Shown one piece after another: positions 8,089-25,375 of a stretch of 64,000 nt of DNA (within the stretch, counting starts at the first letter, position 1; each line of letters begins with the position of its first letter). Both the position numbers and the translations under genes were made by a program. The notes beneath the pieces are model-generated. The model saw only the letters and a list, made by a program, of their open reading frames with translations, had not been told where the DNA came from and did no database searches. The stretch spans positions 1 through 64,000 of the forward strand of contig JASJCB010000053.1 of the NCBI GenBank assembly GCA_030066195.1. Reading direction: 5' to 3'. The DNA comes from Acidobacteriota bacterium. Its GTDB lineage: Bacteria; Acidobacteriota; Holophagae; Acanthopleuribacterales; Acanthopleuribacteraceae.

Positions 8089-9789
8089 ATGTTCAGGATT
8101 GTCTGTCTCTTTTTGTGTGCGCTGCCCCTATTTGCCCAGCCCGACCGTTTGACCGGACGTACTTTTGCCACCCGATCCGAGGTAATCGCCCCCAACGGCA
8201 TGGTGGCCACCAGCCAACCGCTGGCGACCCAGATCGGCCTGGATATCTTGAAGCAGGGCGGCTCCGCGGTGGACGCGGCGATTGCGGCCAACGCGGCGCT
8301 CGGCCTGATGGAGCCTACCGGTTGCGGGATCGGCGGCGACCTGTACGCCATCGTTTGGGACGCGAAAACCCAAAAGCTGTACGGTTTGAACGCCAGCGGT
8401 CGCTCGCCCCTGGGCTTGAGCTATGACCAGTTGGCCGAGGAATTGAGAAAGCTGGAGCGGGAGACCATTCCCCCGCTCGGACACCTGCCCATTTCGGTAC
8501 CCGGCGCCGTCAGCGGGTGGGGCGCCCTTCACGGCAAGTTCGGCAAGCTGCCCCTGACCAAGGTGCTGGCCCCCGCCATCGATTATGCGCGCAACGGTTT
8601 TCCCGTCAGCGAGTTGATCGCCTACTACTGGGACCGTAGCGTGCCCCGCCTGAGCAAACAGCCCGGCGCCTTCAAGCAGCATTTCACCATAGATGGTCGC
8701 GGTCCCCGCAAGGGCGAGATCTTCAAGAACCCGGCCCTGGCCGATACCTACCAAATCATCGCCGAGAAGGGAACCAATGCCTTCTATAAAGGTGAACTCG
8801 CCGACAAGATGGACGCCTTCTTCCGCGAAATCGGCGGCTACCTGCGTAAGGAAGACTTCGAGAAGCACACCGCCGACTGGGTAGACTCCGTTTCGGTCAA
8901 CTATCGCGGCTACGACCTTTACGAACTGCCGCCCAACGGCCAGGGCATTGCGGCCCTGCAAATGTTGCAGGTGTTGAAGCAGCACGATGTGGCGAGCCTG
9001 GGCCATAACAGCGCCGAATTCCTGCACCTGATGGTGGAGGCCAAGAAGCTGGCGTTCGAAGATCGCGCCAAATACTATGCCGATATGGATTTCTACAAGG
9101 TCCCGGTCAAGGAACTGATCAGCGAGGCCTACGGACGGCAACGCAACAAACTGATCGGCGACCGCGCCTCCGAACGCTTGGAAGCCGGCAACCCCAAACT
9201 GGAGGAGGGCGACACCATCTACCTGGCGGCGGCCGACAAGGACGGCAATATGGTGTCCTTGATCCAGAGCAACTACCGGGGCATGGGCTCCGGCGTGGTA
9301 GTCCCCGGTCTGGGTTTCGTTTTCCAGGATCGGGGCGAACTGTTCACCATGGAGAAAGGCCACGCCAACGTGTACGAACCGGGCAAACGCCCCTTCCAAA
9401 CCATCATCCCGGCCTTCGTGATGAAAGACGGCAAGCCCTTCATGGCCTACGGCGTGATGGGCGGGGCCATGCAGCCGCAGGGCCATGTCCAGATTCTGGT
9501 CAATATGATCGATTACGGCATGAACTTGCAGGAAGCGGGCGACGCCGCGCGCTGGCGCCATGGCGGCAGTTCCCAACCCACGGGCGAGGTCATGACGGAC
9601 GGCGGTTATGTCGAACTGGAGTCCGGCATCCCCTGGCAGATTTGGCGTGACCTCCGCTCCAAAGGCCATCGGATCAGACCGGGAAGCGGCGGCTTCGGCG
9701 GCTACCAGGCAATCATGTGGGACGCGGAACAAGGCGTCTATTACGGCGCCTCCGAATCCAGAAAAGACGGCCAGGCGGCGGGATACTGA
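8089..9789 (+). CDS. ggt: Gamma-glutamyltransferase (gamma-glutamyl hydrolase)
   Basis: The product is 566 residues, starting after a strong GGAGGAGG; the upstream in-frame extension is rejected. It has a signal peptide (1-17, ending LFA). Family hallmarks include VATSQPLATQIGLDILKQGG near the N-terminus and the autocleavage region EEGDTIYLAAADKDGNMVSL, where Thr376 is the predicted nucleophile and new N-terminus of the small subunit. YGVMGGAMQPQGHVQ follows. The canonical sequence is TTHxSVVD; here an Asp precedes the Thr and Ile-Tyr follows it, as in divergent bacterial members. It would hydrolyse or transfer gamma-glutamyl groups (for example from glutathione) in the periplasm. Confidence 0.9.
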   Translation: MFRIVCLFLCALPLFAQPDRLTGRTFATRSEVIAPNGMVATSQPLATQIGLDILKQGGSAVDAAIAANAALGLMEPTGCGIGGDLYAIVWDAKTQKLYGLNASGRSPLGLSYDQLAEELRKLERETIPPLGHLPISVPGAVSGWGALHGKFGKLPLTKVLAPAIDYARNGFPVSELIAYYWDRSVPRLSKQPGAFKQHFTIDGRGPRKGEIFKNPALADTYQIIAEKGTNAFYKGELADKMDAFFREIGGYLRKEDFEKHTADWVDSVSVNYRGYDLYELPPNGQGIAALQMLQVLKQHDVASLGHNSAEFLHLMVEAKKLAFEDRAKYYADMDFYKVPVKELISEAYGRQRNKLIGDRASERLEAGNPKLEEGDTIYLAAADKDGNMVSLIQSNYRGMGSGVVVPGLGFVFQDRGELFTMEKGHANVYEPGKRPFQTIIPAFVMKDGKPFMAYGVMGGAMQPQGHVQILVNMIDYGMNLQEAGDAARWRHGGSSQPTGEVMTDGGYVELESGIPWQIWRDLRSKGHRIRPGSGGFGGYQAIMWDAEQGVYYGASESRKDGQAAGY

Positions 9790-10097
9790 CAAGCTGCAAG
9801 CTTCAAGCCTCAAGCTTCAAGGGAATGGGCCGGTGAAGGGATGCGTCGCTCGATAACTTGACGCCTTATCTCGAGAAAAAGACTGGGTGCGTCCTACGAG
9901 GGGTCTCTCTTCCCGGGCAGCAAAGTTGTTGCGTTCGAAAATACAATCCGTGTCCCGGGCATGGGATCCATCCCTGAACTTAACGATTTGCTGGTTAGAG
10001 TCGCTTACCAACGCTTCGCAGCAACGCGCCTGTTACAACCAACGTCACGGGAGATCATGCAATTCCACGATATGTTGCCGGCGATGTCGCTCGATCG
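9790..10097. other. Convergent intergenic region with heptamer repeat
   Basis: This 308-base gap lies between convergent ggt and the methyltransferase gene. Right after the ggt stop, bases 9790-9824 consist of five tandem 7-base units of the form CAAGCNN (third and last positions vary). The remainder shows no gene and no clear terminator. Confidence 0.5.
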
Positions 10098-10733
10098 TCA
10101 GGTGCGGCGCTCGGCAAGGGCGATGTGTTGCGTGCGAGTAACACCCTGTCCCAGGTCCTTGGGCCTGGAACCCGTATAGCGGTCCTCGATCCAGGTGACT
10201 TTGAAGCCCTGACCTGTGCAAATCTCCTCGAAATCGGCGAAGCGGAACTGGTGGATGCGGTAGGCTTCCTCCGCGTCCTCCTTGCTGTACCAGGACAGCG
10301 CGGCCGAATCGGCCAGGAAGGTTCGGATCAAAGCCGTTTGACGCGTTGAGGAAAGCAGGTGGACCAATCCCCTTTCAAGGTTCGGCAAATGCTCCAGCGT
10401 GGCCGAAATGACGGTGATATGCGCCGGGTCCGGCGTCTCTTCATGAAGGTCCAGCGGGCGAAATTCCAAATCGGGGAACAGTTCCCGGGCCGCTTCCAGG
10501 TATTGGGGTTCTATATCGTAGCCGCGATAGGTCAGCGGCAGGTTCCTTCGCACCAGCGATTTGGCGAATTGACCCACCTGGCAGCCCAGATCGTTGAGGA
10601 TCAGCGGACCGTCGGATAAGTCCACGTGTTCTTCGATCAGGTCCAGAAACTGCTCGCACCAGGTCAGGTACAGGGTGCGCACCCGCTCCATGATGACTTG
10701 GAAGTATTGGTCGTCCTGAGCGCGTTGAAACAT
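10098..10733 (-). CDS. Class I SAM-dependent methyltransferase
   Basis: The product is 211 residues. A Rossmann-like methyltransferase core is visible: motif I is LILNDLGCQVGQFAKSL (about 45-61), with the acidic end of strand 2 in YRGYDIEP and a motif IV-like ITVISATLEHLPNLERGL. The C-terminal half, which holds the substrate pocket, is unassigned. It starts 20 bases downstream of the rpoC terminator on the same strand, so it may be expressed partly by read-through. The substrate is unknown. Confidence 0.78.
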   Translation of the reverse strand: MFQRAQDDQYFQVIMERVRTLYLTWCEQFLDLIEEHVDLSDGPLILNDLGCQVGQFAKSLVRRNLPLTYRGYDIEPQYLEAARELFPDLEFRPLDLHEETPDPAHITVISATLEHLPNLERGLVHLLSSTRQTALIRTFLADSAALSWYSKEDAEEAYRIHQFRFADFEEICTGQGFKVTWIEDRYTGSRPKDLGQGVTRTQHIALAERRT

Positions 10734-10747
10734 GGGACCCTCAATGA

Positions 10748-10772
10748 CAAAGGGGAGCGCAAGCGCTCCCCC
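10748..10772 (-). terminator. rpoC intrinsic terminator
   Basis: On the minus strand a perfect 8-bp stem, GGGGAGCG / CGCTCCCC, with a 4-base loop is followed by TTTGT. It lies 28 bases past the rpoC stop codon, at the end of the ribosomal-protein/polymerase block. Confidence 0.8.
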
Positions 10773-10799
10773 TGATCATAAACCGTTGAGGTAATCAGC

Positions 10800-14987
<4,188 letters not shown>

Positions 14988-15013
14988 ACGACGCTCCTCC
15001 GTACTTCAGTCCG

Positions 15014-19357
<4,344 letters not shown>

Positions 19358-19513
19358 ATGACGTTCCTCCCAATGTTCTTCCAGGCTCAGCCACCAGTTT
19401 ACCAGCCTGTAGACACAAAAAGACCGGAACTCCACTCTTGGAAGCCCGGTTTCGAACAATCGGTTGCATTTTTAGGGTTGTCATCCAGCCCAAGTGAACC
19501 CTCGGGACGGAAC

Positions 19514-19538
19514 GGCGCCGGTTGTGAAAACCGGCGCC
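19514..19538 (-). promoter_or_regulatory. rplL-rpoB intergenic hairpin
   Basis: A perfect 10-bp stem (GGCGCCGGTT / AACCGGCGCC) with a 5-base loop lies in the 200-base gap between rplL and rpoB. There is no downstream T-run, so it is more likely an attenuator or RNA-processing site than a full terminator. E. coli also has a partial attenuator in this gap. Confidence 0.6.
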
Positions 19539-19557
19539 GCGCGCCAGATTTGCGAAA

Positions 19558-19944
19558 TCAGGCCAGCTTGACAGATGCGCCGGCTTCTTCCAGTTTACCC
19601 TTGATTTCTTCTGCTTCCTCTTTGGAAACGCCTTCCTTGACGGGGTTGGGGGCACCGTCGACAAGCGCTTTTGCTTCCTTGAGGCCAAGGCTGGTGATAC
19701 CACGGACAGCCTTGATAACGTTGATCTTTTTCTCACCCGGGGATTCCAGGATGACGTCGAATTCGGTCTTTTCTTCGGCAGCGGGTGCACCGCCGGCGTC
19801 ACCGCCGGCAACGACCACGGGTGCGGCAGCGGCAGCGGCGGACACGCCGAATTCTTCTTCCAGAGCCTTAACCAGCTCGGCCAGGTCCATGACAGTCATG
19901 GACTTGATTTGTTCAATCAATTCTTCTTTGGTCATCGTAGCCAT
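19558..19944 (-). CDS. rplL: Ribosomal protein L7/L12
   Basis: The product is 128 residues. The start at 19944 places GGAG ten bases upstream; an ATG nine bases earlier would sit only one base from it. The N-terminal dimerisation helix ([13 protein letters not shown]...[14 protein letters not shown]), the Ala-rich hinge ([13 protein letters not shown]) and the C-terminal factor-binding domain (KTEFDVIL...[17 protein letters not shown]) are all present. It forms the stalk that recruits EF-Tu and EF-G. Confidence 0.98.
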   Translation of the reverse strand: MATMTKEELIEQIKSMTVMDLAELVKALEEEFGVSAAAAAAPVVVAGGDAGGAPAAEEKTEFDVILESPGEKKINVIKAVRGITSLGLKEAKALVDGAPNPVKEGVSKEEAEEIKGKLEEAGASVKLA

Positions 19945-19970
19945 GATGGACATGCTCCTTTAACACTACT

Positions 19971-20495
19971 TTAATTATCTTCTGATTTTTTTTCCTTGAC
20001 CTGGTCAAGGACGACTGCGAGATTGCGGATGACACCGGAAAGGCTTGTCACAAGACCCTGTACCGGGTAGTTCATCATGAACATCAACTTGGAAACCAGC
20101 ACTTCCTTAGGCGGCAGGCTTGCCAGGGCTTCCAGGCCGTTTACGTCGATGACTTTGCCCTCGATAACGCCGGCTTTGAATTTAAAAGCCTGGTTATCCT
20201 TGGAGAAGTCGCGGATCAACTTTGCCAGTTCGACGGCGCTTTCCCTGTTATAGGCAAGCGCGGTGTTGCCGGCCAGGTGGTCGTCCACCTTGTCGAAGTC
20301 CGAATCGACAATGGCCAGTTTCAACAGCGTGTTTTTGACGACGCTGTAGCTGGAACCCTGTTCACGCATGCTGCGGCGCAGTTGCGTGTCTTTCTCCACC
20401 GTGAGACCTTTGAAGTCACAGAGGAAGATGCTGGACACGCCGTCCAGGTCGGTCTTCAGTTGTTCGACGATCTGTTTTTTAGTATCGCGATCCAT
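19971..20495 (-). CDS. rplJ: Ribosomal protein L10
   Basis: The product is 174 residues. The N-terminal rRNA-binding domain (VEQLKTDLDGVSSIFLCDFKGLTV...RRSMREQGSSYSVVKNTLLKLA) and the C-terminal L7/L12-anchoring helix are recognisable. It lies 12 bases after rplA and 26 before rplL. The rplA-rplJ gap is too short to hold the autoregulatory L10 leader known from E. coli, so control of this pair must act elsewhere. Confidence 0.98.
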   Translation of the reverse strand: MDRDTKKQIVEQLKTDLDGVSSIFLCDFKGLTVEKDTQLRRSMREQGSSYSVVKNTLLKLAIVDSDFDKVDDHLAGNTALAYNRESAVELAKLIRDFSKDNQAFKFKAGVIEGKVIDVNGLEALASLPPKEVLVSKLMFMMNYPVQGLVTSLSGVIRNLAVVLDQVKEKKSEDN

Positions 20496-20507
20496 ACTCT
20501 GCCCTCC

Positions 20508-21203
20508 TTAAGTCGCACCGAGTGAACCGGGATCGATTTCGATACCGGGACCCATGGTAGAGGAGATATGTACGCTCTTGACGTACTTGCCCTTCGCCCC
20601 GGGGGGCTTCGCCTTGAGTACGCTTTGGACGAGACTCTCGGCATTTTCCAACAGCTTGGCCAGATCGAAGGATTTCTTGCCGACGGGACCGTGGATGATC
20701 CCGGTTTTGTCGACCTTGTAGGCGACCTTACCGGCCTTGATTTCCTTGACGGCGTTTGCAACGTTCATTGTGACGGTGCCGGTCCGCGGGTTGGGCATAA
20801 GACCACGGGGACCGAGTACCTTACCGAGCCGGCCGACAACCCGCATCATGGAAGGGGTCGCGATGACCGCGTCGAAGTCGAGGAACCCGTCCATGATCTT
20901 CGCAACGATCTCTTCGCCGGCTACAATATCGGCACCTGCTTCCTCCGCCTGCTTCATGGGCTCGCCGTCGGCGATGACCAGAACACGCTTGGTTTTCCCG
21001 GTGCCATGGGGGAGCTGAACCGTGCCGCGGACCATCTGGTCGGCGTGCCGCGGGTCAACCCCAAGTCGCATCGAGACCTCGACGGTCTCATCGAACTTAG
21101 CGGTGCTAAAGGATTTGAGAAGCGTCAGCGCTTCTTCCAACACATAAGGTCGAGATTCGACTTTGGAGGAAGCGTCGCGAAGCTTCTTTCCCTTCTTCGC
21201 CAT
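20508..21203 (-). CDS. rplA: Ribosomal protein L1
   Basis: The product is 231 residues, the usual length. The start at 21203 follows AAAGGAGGT; the longer open frame upstream is not used. Hallmarks are [21 protein letters not shown] near the N-terminus, the central domain [21 protein letters not shown], and the C-terminal MGPGIEIDP. It lies in the rplK-rplA-rplJ-rplL run. L1 usually represses its own L11-L1 operon; the site is not identified here. Confidence 0.98.
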   Translation of the reverse strand: MAKKGKKLRDASSKVESRPYVLEEALTLLKSFSTAKFDETVEVSMRLGVDPRHADQMVRGTVQLPHGTGKTKRVLVIADGEPMKQAEEAGADIVAGEEIVAKIMDGFLDFDAVIATPSMMRVVGRLGKVLGPRGLMPNPRTGTVTMNVANAVKEIKAGKVAYKVDKTGIIHGPVGKKSFDLAKLLENAESLVQSVLKAKPPGAKGKYVKSVHISSTMGPGIEIDPGSLGAT

Positions 21204-21279
21204 AAGACCTCCTTTAACAAACCTCTCCCACCCCATTTCTACCGCGCCTGGTGGTGACTGCGCCCGAGTCGGTTTCCCT

Positions 21280-21711
21280 TTAGGACGCCAACTCGACCTC
21301 GACACCCATGGAACGCGCGGAGCCCATGATCATGGACCTCGCGGCTTCCAAGCTGCCCGCGTTGAGGTCGGGCATCTTGGTCTGGGCGATCTCGGTAACT
21401 TGCTCTTGAGTCAATTTGCCGACCTTGGTTTTGTTGGGTTCGCCGGAACCCTTTTCTAAACCCAGCGCCTTCTTGATGAGCACGCTGGCGGGCGGTGTCT
21501 TGACTTCAAAGGTGAACGAACGGTCGGCAAAAACGGTGATGACAACCGGTACGATCAGGCCGGGATTCTGGGCCGTCCGCGCGTTGAACGCCTTGACGAA
21601 CTCCATGATGTTGACGCCGTGCTGACCCAAAGCGGGACCCACCGGGGGCGCGGGCGTAGCCTGGGCGCCCGGTAACTGCAGCTTGATGAAACCTGTGATC
21701 TTCTTTGCCAT
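21280..21711 (-). CDS. rplK: Ribosomal protein L11
   Basis: The product is 143 residues. The N-terminal domain ([20 protein letters not shown] with [15 protein letters not shown]) and the C-terminal rRNA-binding domain ([18 protein letters not shown]-like segment) are standard. It lies 13 bases after nusG, in the conserved secE-nusG-rplK order. It helps form the GTPase-associated centre. Confidence 0.98.
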   Translation of the reverse strand: MAKKITGFIKLQLPGAQATPAPPVGPALGQHGVNIMEFVKAFNARTAQNPGLIVPVVITVFADRSFTFEVKTPPASVLIKKALGLEKGSGEPNKTKVGKLTQEQVTEIAQTKMPDLNAGSLEAARSMIMGSARSMGVEVELAS

Positions 21712-21724
21712 TGTTTTCCTCGGT

Positions 21725-22261
21725 CTAAATCTTCTCTACTTCGTGGAAACCCAACTCTACCGGCGTGGATCGGCCGAAAATGGTAACCATCACTTTCAGG
21801 GTACCCTTGTCCTCGTTGATCTCGTCGACGGAGCCGACGAAGTTCGCGAACGGGCCGTCGATAATCTTGATCTTCTCGCCGGTGTCGAACATGAATTTCG
21901 GTTTGGGTTTCTCTTGGGCCATGTGAACCTGGTTGAGGATCTGGTTGATTTCTTCCTCACTCAGCGGCGCGGGGTTGCGGCCACCGACAAAACCCGTCAC
22001 ACGGGGGGTATTCTTGACCACATGCCAACCTTCATCGGTAAGTCTCATGCGGATGTAAATATAACCGGGAAACAGCTTCTTGGTTGTGACGACCTTCTTG
22101 CCGTTCTTCATCTCCAACACGTTTTCGGTCGGGATGAGAACCTCGCCCAGAAGTTCATCCTTCTCCAAGGCGGTAAAACGCTGCTCGATGCTTTCTTTAA
22201 CCTTGTTTTCATACCCGGAGTAGGTGTGTATGATATACCACTGCATCTGTTCGTCAGCCAT
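21725..22261 (-). CDS. nusG: Transcription termination/antitermination protein NusG
   Basis: The product is 178 residues. The start at 22261 follows AAGGTGG. The NGN domain ([20 protein letters not shown] ... [28 protein letters not shown]) is followed by a KOW domain ([21 protein letters not shown]). It binds RNA polymerase and couples it to ribosomes or Rho. It is cotranscribed with secE and rplK. Confidence 0.98.
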   Translation of the reverse strand: MADEQMQWYIIHTYSGYENKVKESIEQRFTALEKDELLGEVLIPTENVLEMKNGKKVVTTKKLFPGYIYIRMRLTDEGWHVVKNTPRVTGFVGGRNPAPLSEEEINQILNQVHMAQEKPKPKFMFDTGEKIKIIDGPFANFVGSVDEINEDKGTLKVMVTIFGRSTPVELGFHEVEKI

Positions 22262-22304
22262 AGCGCGCCACCTTGGAAAGAGTCGATGTCCGGCAGGAAT
22301 CGGT

Positions 22305-22487
22305 TTAGTAGAACAGGACGTCAAGGAGCCGGGTGATGATCTGATCAACGCCCCAAAGGTAGAGCGCGAAGACCGCGGTGCAAGCACCGACCACGATGGA
22401 GGTTTCAACCACTTTGGGCTTGTCCGGCCAATGTACTTTTTTCAGTTCTTTTCTGGCGTCTTGCCAATAGGTTACCATCTTGGACAC
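22305..22487 (-). CDS. secE: Preprotein translocase subunit SecE
   Basis: The product is 60 residues, the short single-span form. A GTG start is used, six bases after GGGAG. The conserved amphipathic segment [20 protein letters not shown] precedes one transmembrane helix (about 28-50). It is a subunit of the SecYEG channel and lies in the usual place upstream of nusG. Confidence 0.96.
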   Translation of the reverse strand: MSKMVTYWQDARKELKKVHWPDKPKVVETSIVVGACTAVFALYLWGVDQIITRLLDVLFY

Positions 22488-22523
22488 GTATTTCTCCCGG
22501 GCTTGTTCGGTTGTTCGTTTGTA

Positions 22524-22599
22524 TGGCAGGGGCAGTAGGACTCGAACCCACGACCTGCGGATTTGGAATCCGCTGCTCTACCAACTGAGCTATACCCCT
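22524..22599 (-). tRNA. trnW: tRNA-Trp (CCA anticodon)
   Basis: A 76-base cloverleaf on the minus strand begins AGGGGTATAGCTCAG and includes an encoded CCA end. The anticodon loop TTCCAAA gives CCA. It lies directly upstream of secE, a very common bacterial arrangement. No rpmG (L33) gene lies between. Confidence 0.98.
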
Positions 22600-22600
22600 A

Positions 22601-22648
22601 TAGACAGAAAGAGACCCTTGCCGACCTTGGGGTCAAAATCGACAAGGG
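22601..22648 (-). terminator. Hairpin after tuf (leaky terminator)
   Basis: On the minus strand an interrupted 10-bp stem (CCCTTGtCGA / TCGgCAAGGG) is followed by the pyrimidine-rich TCTCTTTCTGTCT. It lies 15 bases past the tuf stop and just before tRNA-Trp. It may partly terminate tuf transcripts. Confidence 0.55.
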
Positions 22649-22662
22649 AATTTTCAAGTGGA

Positions 22663-23847
22663 TTATTCGACGATTTTGGCAACGGCGCCGGCGCCGATGG
22701 TACGGCCGCCCTCGCGGATTGCAAAGCGGAGACCCTGGTCCATGGCGATCGGGGTGATCAGCTTACCCGTGATGGTGACGTTGTCGCCGGGCATTACCAT
22801 TTCGGTGCCCTCGGGCAGTTCGATCACACCGGTCACGTCCGTCGTACGGAAGTAGAACTGGGGACGATAACCGTTGAAGAACGGCGTGTGACGGCCGCCC
22901 TCGTCCTTGGACAGGATGTAGACCTCGGCTTCGAAGATGGTGTGCGGCGTGATGGAACCGGGCTTGGAACAAACCTGGCCGCGCTCAACATCTTTCTTGT
23001 CGGTACCGCGCAGCAGCAGACCCACGTTGTCGCCGGCCTGGCCGCTGTCCAGCAGCTTGCGGAACATTTCCACACCGGTGCAAACCTTGGTTTGCGTTTC
23101 GCGGATACCCACGATTTCAATTTCTTCACCAACTTTGATCTGGCCCTGCTCGATACGGCCGGTAACAACGGTACCGCGACCGGAGATCGAGAAGATGTCC
23201 TCGATGGGCATCAGGAAGGGTTTGTCCAAAGCACGCTCGGGCGTGGGAATGTATTCGTCGACGCTATTCATCAGTTCCATGACCTTGGCGCGATGCTCTT
23301 CGTCGCCTTCAACGGCTTTCAGCGCGGAGCCCATGGTGACGGGGATGTCGTCGCCGGGGAATTCGTAATCGCTCAACAGCTCGCGAATTTCCATCTCGAC
23401 CAGTTCCAGCAGTTCTTCGTCGTCAACCTGGTCGGTCTTGTTCATGAAAACAACAATGCTGGGAACCTGCACCTGGCGGGCCAGCAGGATGTGTTCGCGA
23501 GTCTGGGGCATGGGGCCGTCAGCGGCGGAAACAACCAGGATCGCGCCGTCCATTTGCGCGGCACCGGTAATCATGTTCTTCACATAGTCAGCGTGACCGG
23601 GGCAATCAACGTGAGCGTAGTGGCGCGCTTCCGTCTGGTACTCCACGTGGGCGGTGTTGATGGTGATGCCACGCTCGCGCTCTTCCGGCGCGTTGTCGAT
23701 CTGGTCATAGTCTTTGACTTCGGCCAGGCCCTGGGAGGCCAGGGTCATCGTGATAGCGGCCGTCAGGGTGGTTTTGCCATGGTCAACGTGACCGATCGTG
23801 CCGATGTTGACGTGCGGCTTGGTACGTTCAAACTTCTCTTTAGCCAT
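22663..23847 (-). CDS. tuf: Elongation factor Tu
   Basis: The product is 394 residues. The G domain carries GHVDHGKTT (P loop), the switch-region [13 protein letters not shown] and NKTD; domains II and III follow with [18 protein letters not shown] and the terminal [13 protein letters not shown]. It delivers aminoacyl-tRNA to the ribosome. It is cotranscribed behind three tRNA genes from the promoter near 24280, an arrangement seen in many bacteria. Confidence 0.99.
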   Translation of the reverse strand: MAKEKFERTKPHVNIGTIGHVDHGKTTLTAAITMTLASQGLAEVKDYDQIDNAPEERERGITINTAHVEYQTEARHYAHVDCPGHADYVKNMITGAAQMDGAILVVSAADGPMPQTREHILLARQVQVPSIVVFMNKTDQVDDEELLELVEMEIRELLSDYEFPGDDIPVTMGSALKAVEGDEEHRAKVMELMNSVDEYIPTPERALDKPFLMPIEDIFSISGRGTVVTGRIEQGQIKVGEEIEIVGIRETQTKVCTGVEMFRKLLDSGQAGDNVGLLLRGTDKKDVERGQVCSKPGSITPHTIFEAEVYILSKDEGGRHTPFFNGYRPQFYFRTTDVTGVIELPEGTEMVMPGDNVTITGKLITPIAMDQGLRFAIREGGRTIGAGAVAKIVE

Positions 23848-23926
23848 TACGCCCTTCTCCTAATGTTTTCTGTAGCAGCTGCGCTGTGCTTTCCAGGGAT
23901 TCGTTGCTTGCGAAAGAAAAAAGGGG

Positions 23927-24001
<75 letters not shown>

Positions 24002-24017
24002 ATAACCGTTTATTCTT

Positions 24018-24094
24018 TGGAGCGGGAAACGGGATTCGAACCCGCGACCCTTAGCTTGGAAGGCTAATGCTCTAGCCGGCTGAGCTATTCCCGC
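24018..24094 (-). tRNA. trnG: tRNA-Gly (TCC anticodon)
   Basis: A 77-base cloverleaf on the minus strand begins GCGGGAATAGCTCAG and includes CCA. The anticodon loop CTTCCAA gives TCC (reads GGA/GGG). Confidence 0.98.
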
Positions 24095-24118
24095 TTCTAA
24101 CATCTATTTTCGAGAGGA

Positions 24119-24204
24119 TGGTGGGGAAAGGCGGATTCGAACCACCGAAGTCATAAGACAGCAGATTTACAGTCTGCCCCATTTGGCCACTCTGGAATTT
24201 CCCC
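24119..24204 (-). tRNA. trnY: tRNA-Tyr (GTA anticodon)
   Basis: An 86-base class II tRNA with a long variable arm on the minus strand begins GGGGAAATTCCAGAG and includes CCA. The anticodon loop CTGTAAA gives GTA. It is the first gene of the tRNA-tuf transcript. Confidence 0.98.
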
Positions 24205-24240
24205 ATTTCCTCTAAAAATAAACGCCGCCGCGCCTCAGCT

Positions 24241-24266
24241 TTTGACCTAAGCGCAACGAGGTCAAA
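24241..24266 (-). promoter_or_regulatory. Perfect inverted repeat at the start of the tRNA-tuf transcript
   Basis: TTTGACCT and AGGTCAAA form a perfect 8-bp inverted repeat around a 10-base loop. It abuts the -10 element, so it covers the predicted transcription start. It could be an operator or a 5' stem-loop in the leader RNA. Confidence 0.6.
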
Positions 24267-24295
24267 TTTATATCAGAAAAGCCTTGGGTGTACAA
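24267..24295 (-). promoter_or_regulatory. Sigma-70 promoter for tRNA-Tyr/Gly/Thr-tuf
   Basis: Read on the minus strand, TTGTAC (-35, 24290-24295) and TATAAA (-10, 24267-24272) are separated by exactly 17 bases. They lie 63 bases upstream of tRNA-Tyr and fit a strong housekeeping promoter. Confidence 0.8.
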
Positions 24296-24326
24296 CAAAA
24301 AGTTTCAAAAAACATTTGCCTCTAAC

Positions 24327-24755
24327 TCACCCGTTCAACAGCACTCCGTAGACCAGTGTGCCGCCGAGTGATGCAGTATAAATGACCAGCGCCGAGACTG
24401 CAAGCACCAGGATGATCCAAATTATTCCGGGCAGGGGACGGGCCCCTTTTCGCAGGGTGGTGTGCACCTTCAAAACTACCAGGATGCCCATGAGCCAGGG
24501 CAGGAGATTGCCCATGTCTTGATGGCGTTCCATGGCCGGGCCGCTGAGCGCTCGGGCGGTCATCTCATTCTGCCCGGTCAGGGCCGCGGGAATAGCCAGG
24601 ACAGCCGCCGTTGCCAACGGCGCCCACGCCGCCTTTTCCCATTGGGGTTTGCCCCGCCACACGGCAATGGTCAATTGGACCGAGCCGAACAGCCAAAGCG
24701 CAACGGGAAAGTGGACCAGGAAGGGATGCCAGGGCATTCCGGATAGCTCACTCAT
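24327..24755 (-). CDS. DUF2231-type integral membrane protein
   Basis: The product is 142 residues with four predicted transmembrane helices (about 8-30, 42-60, 83-98 and 110-130). The N-terminal HPFLVHFPVALWLFG motif is the signature of DUF2231-type membrane proteins, some of which resemble b-type cytochrome or haem-handling modules. The two His residues near helix 1 and one in RHQDMG are candidate ligands. The molecular role is unknown. It is a single gene upstream of the tRNA-tuf operon. Confidence 0.75.
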   Translation of the reverse strand: MSELSGMPWHPFLVHFPVALWLFGSVQLTIAVWRGKPQWEKAAWAPLATAAVLAIPAALTGQNEMTARALSGPAMERHQDMGNLLPWLMGILVVLKVHTTLRKGARPLPGIIWIILVLAVSALVIYTASLGGTLVYGVLLNG

Positions 24756-24909
24756 GGATCGAACCTCCTTCTATCGAGGCTTCATTATATATAGATGTGG
24801 GCGGCCCTTGCTAATAACCGACATCCAATTTCCAATGAAGACGATTGCGCATCGGGCCGGCCGTGTGCAAAATAGAAACTTCGGCCGCTGCAAGCGGCCC
24901 GGAGGCGTG

Positions 24910-25296
24910 ATGATCATCGAGGTAGACCTGATCGACGAGGTCGTATTGCTGTTGGACGGAGACCTGGCCGTGGTAGACGCCTTTCGCGCGCGCGGCGCAA
25001 CCAGGCACGAGGCGCCCTCATCCGTGCGCTTCTACACTTTTCGCGGCCTGCTGATCATGCCCGGCTCCTGCGCCGTCTGCGGCTACAGCCTGGACCGAAT
25101 CGGGGAGCGGTGCAGCAGCAGCGGCGGTTTCCACGCCTTCACCGGGGTCGATGACAACTCCGACGTACCCGAGGGTCACAAGGCCGGGAACCGTAGTCTG
25201 ACCTTGCACGCGCTCACCTATGACGAGCTGGTTTTCTACGTTGTGCCGGATAATTTGTTCCCAATTGATGACGCCGCATCGTCGCTGATCGTGTAA
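24910..25296 (+). CDS. Small hypothetical protein with CxxC motif
   Basis: The product is 128 residues. The ATG start at 24910 lies four bases after GGAGG. I do not recognise the family. It begins with a beta-rich segment (MIIEVDLIDEVVLLLDGDLA) and contains CAVCGYSLDRIGERC near the middle, a possible metal-binding knuckle or redox pair. Codon use is G/C-biased at third positions, like neighbouring genes, which favours this strand over the open frame on the opposite strand. There is no signal peptide or membrane helix. Confidence 0.55.
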   Translation: MIIEVDLIDEVVLLLDGDLAVVDAFRARGATRHEAPSSVRFYTFRGLLIMPGSCAVCGYSLDRIGERCSSSGGFHAFTGVDDNSDVPEGHKAGNRSLTLHALTYDELVFYVVPDNLFPIDDAASSLIV

Positions 25297-25375
25297 ACTA
25301 GGGTGTTTTGCCGCATCGGCGGCAGGGATCTTGCTTCGGCAGAATCCCAAGCAGGGGAGGACCGACGTTTCGGTT

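Noticed and set aside
8128-9813. Long minus-strand frame opposite ggt
   Set aside because: Antisense shadow; ggt has all family motifs and a strong ribosome binding site.
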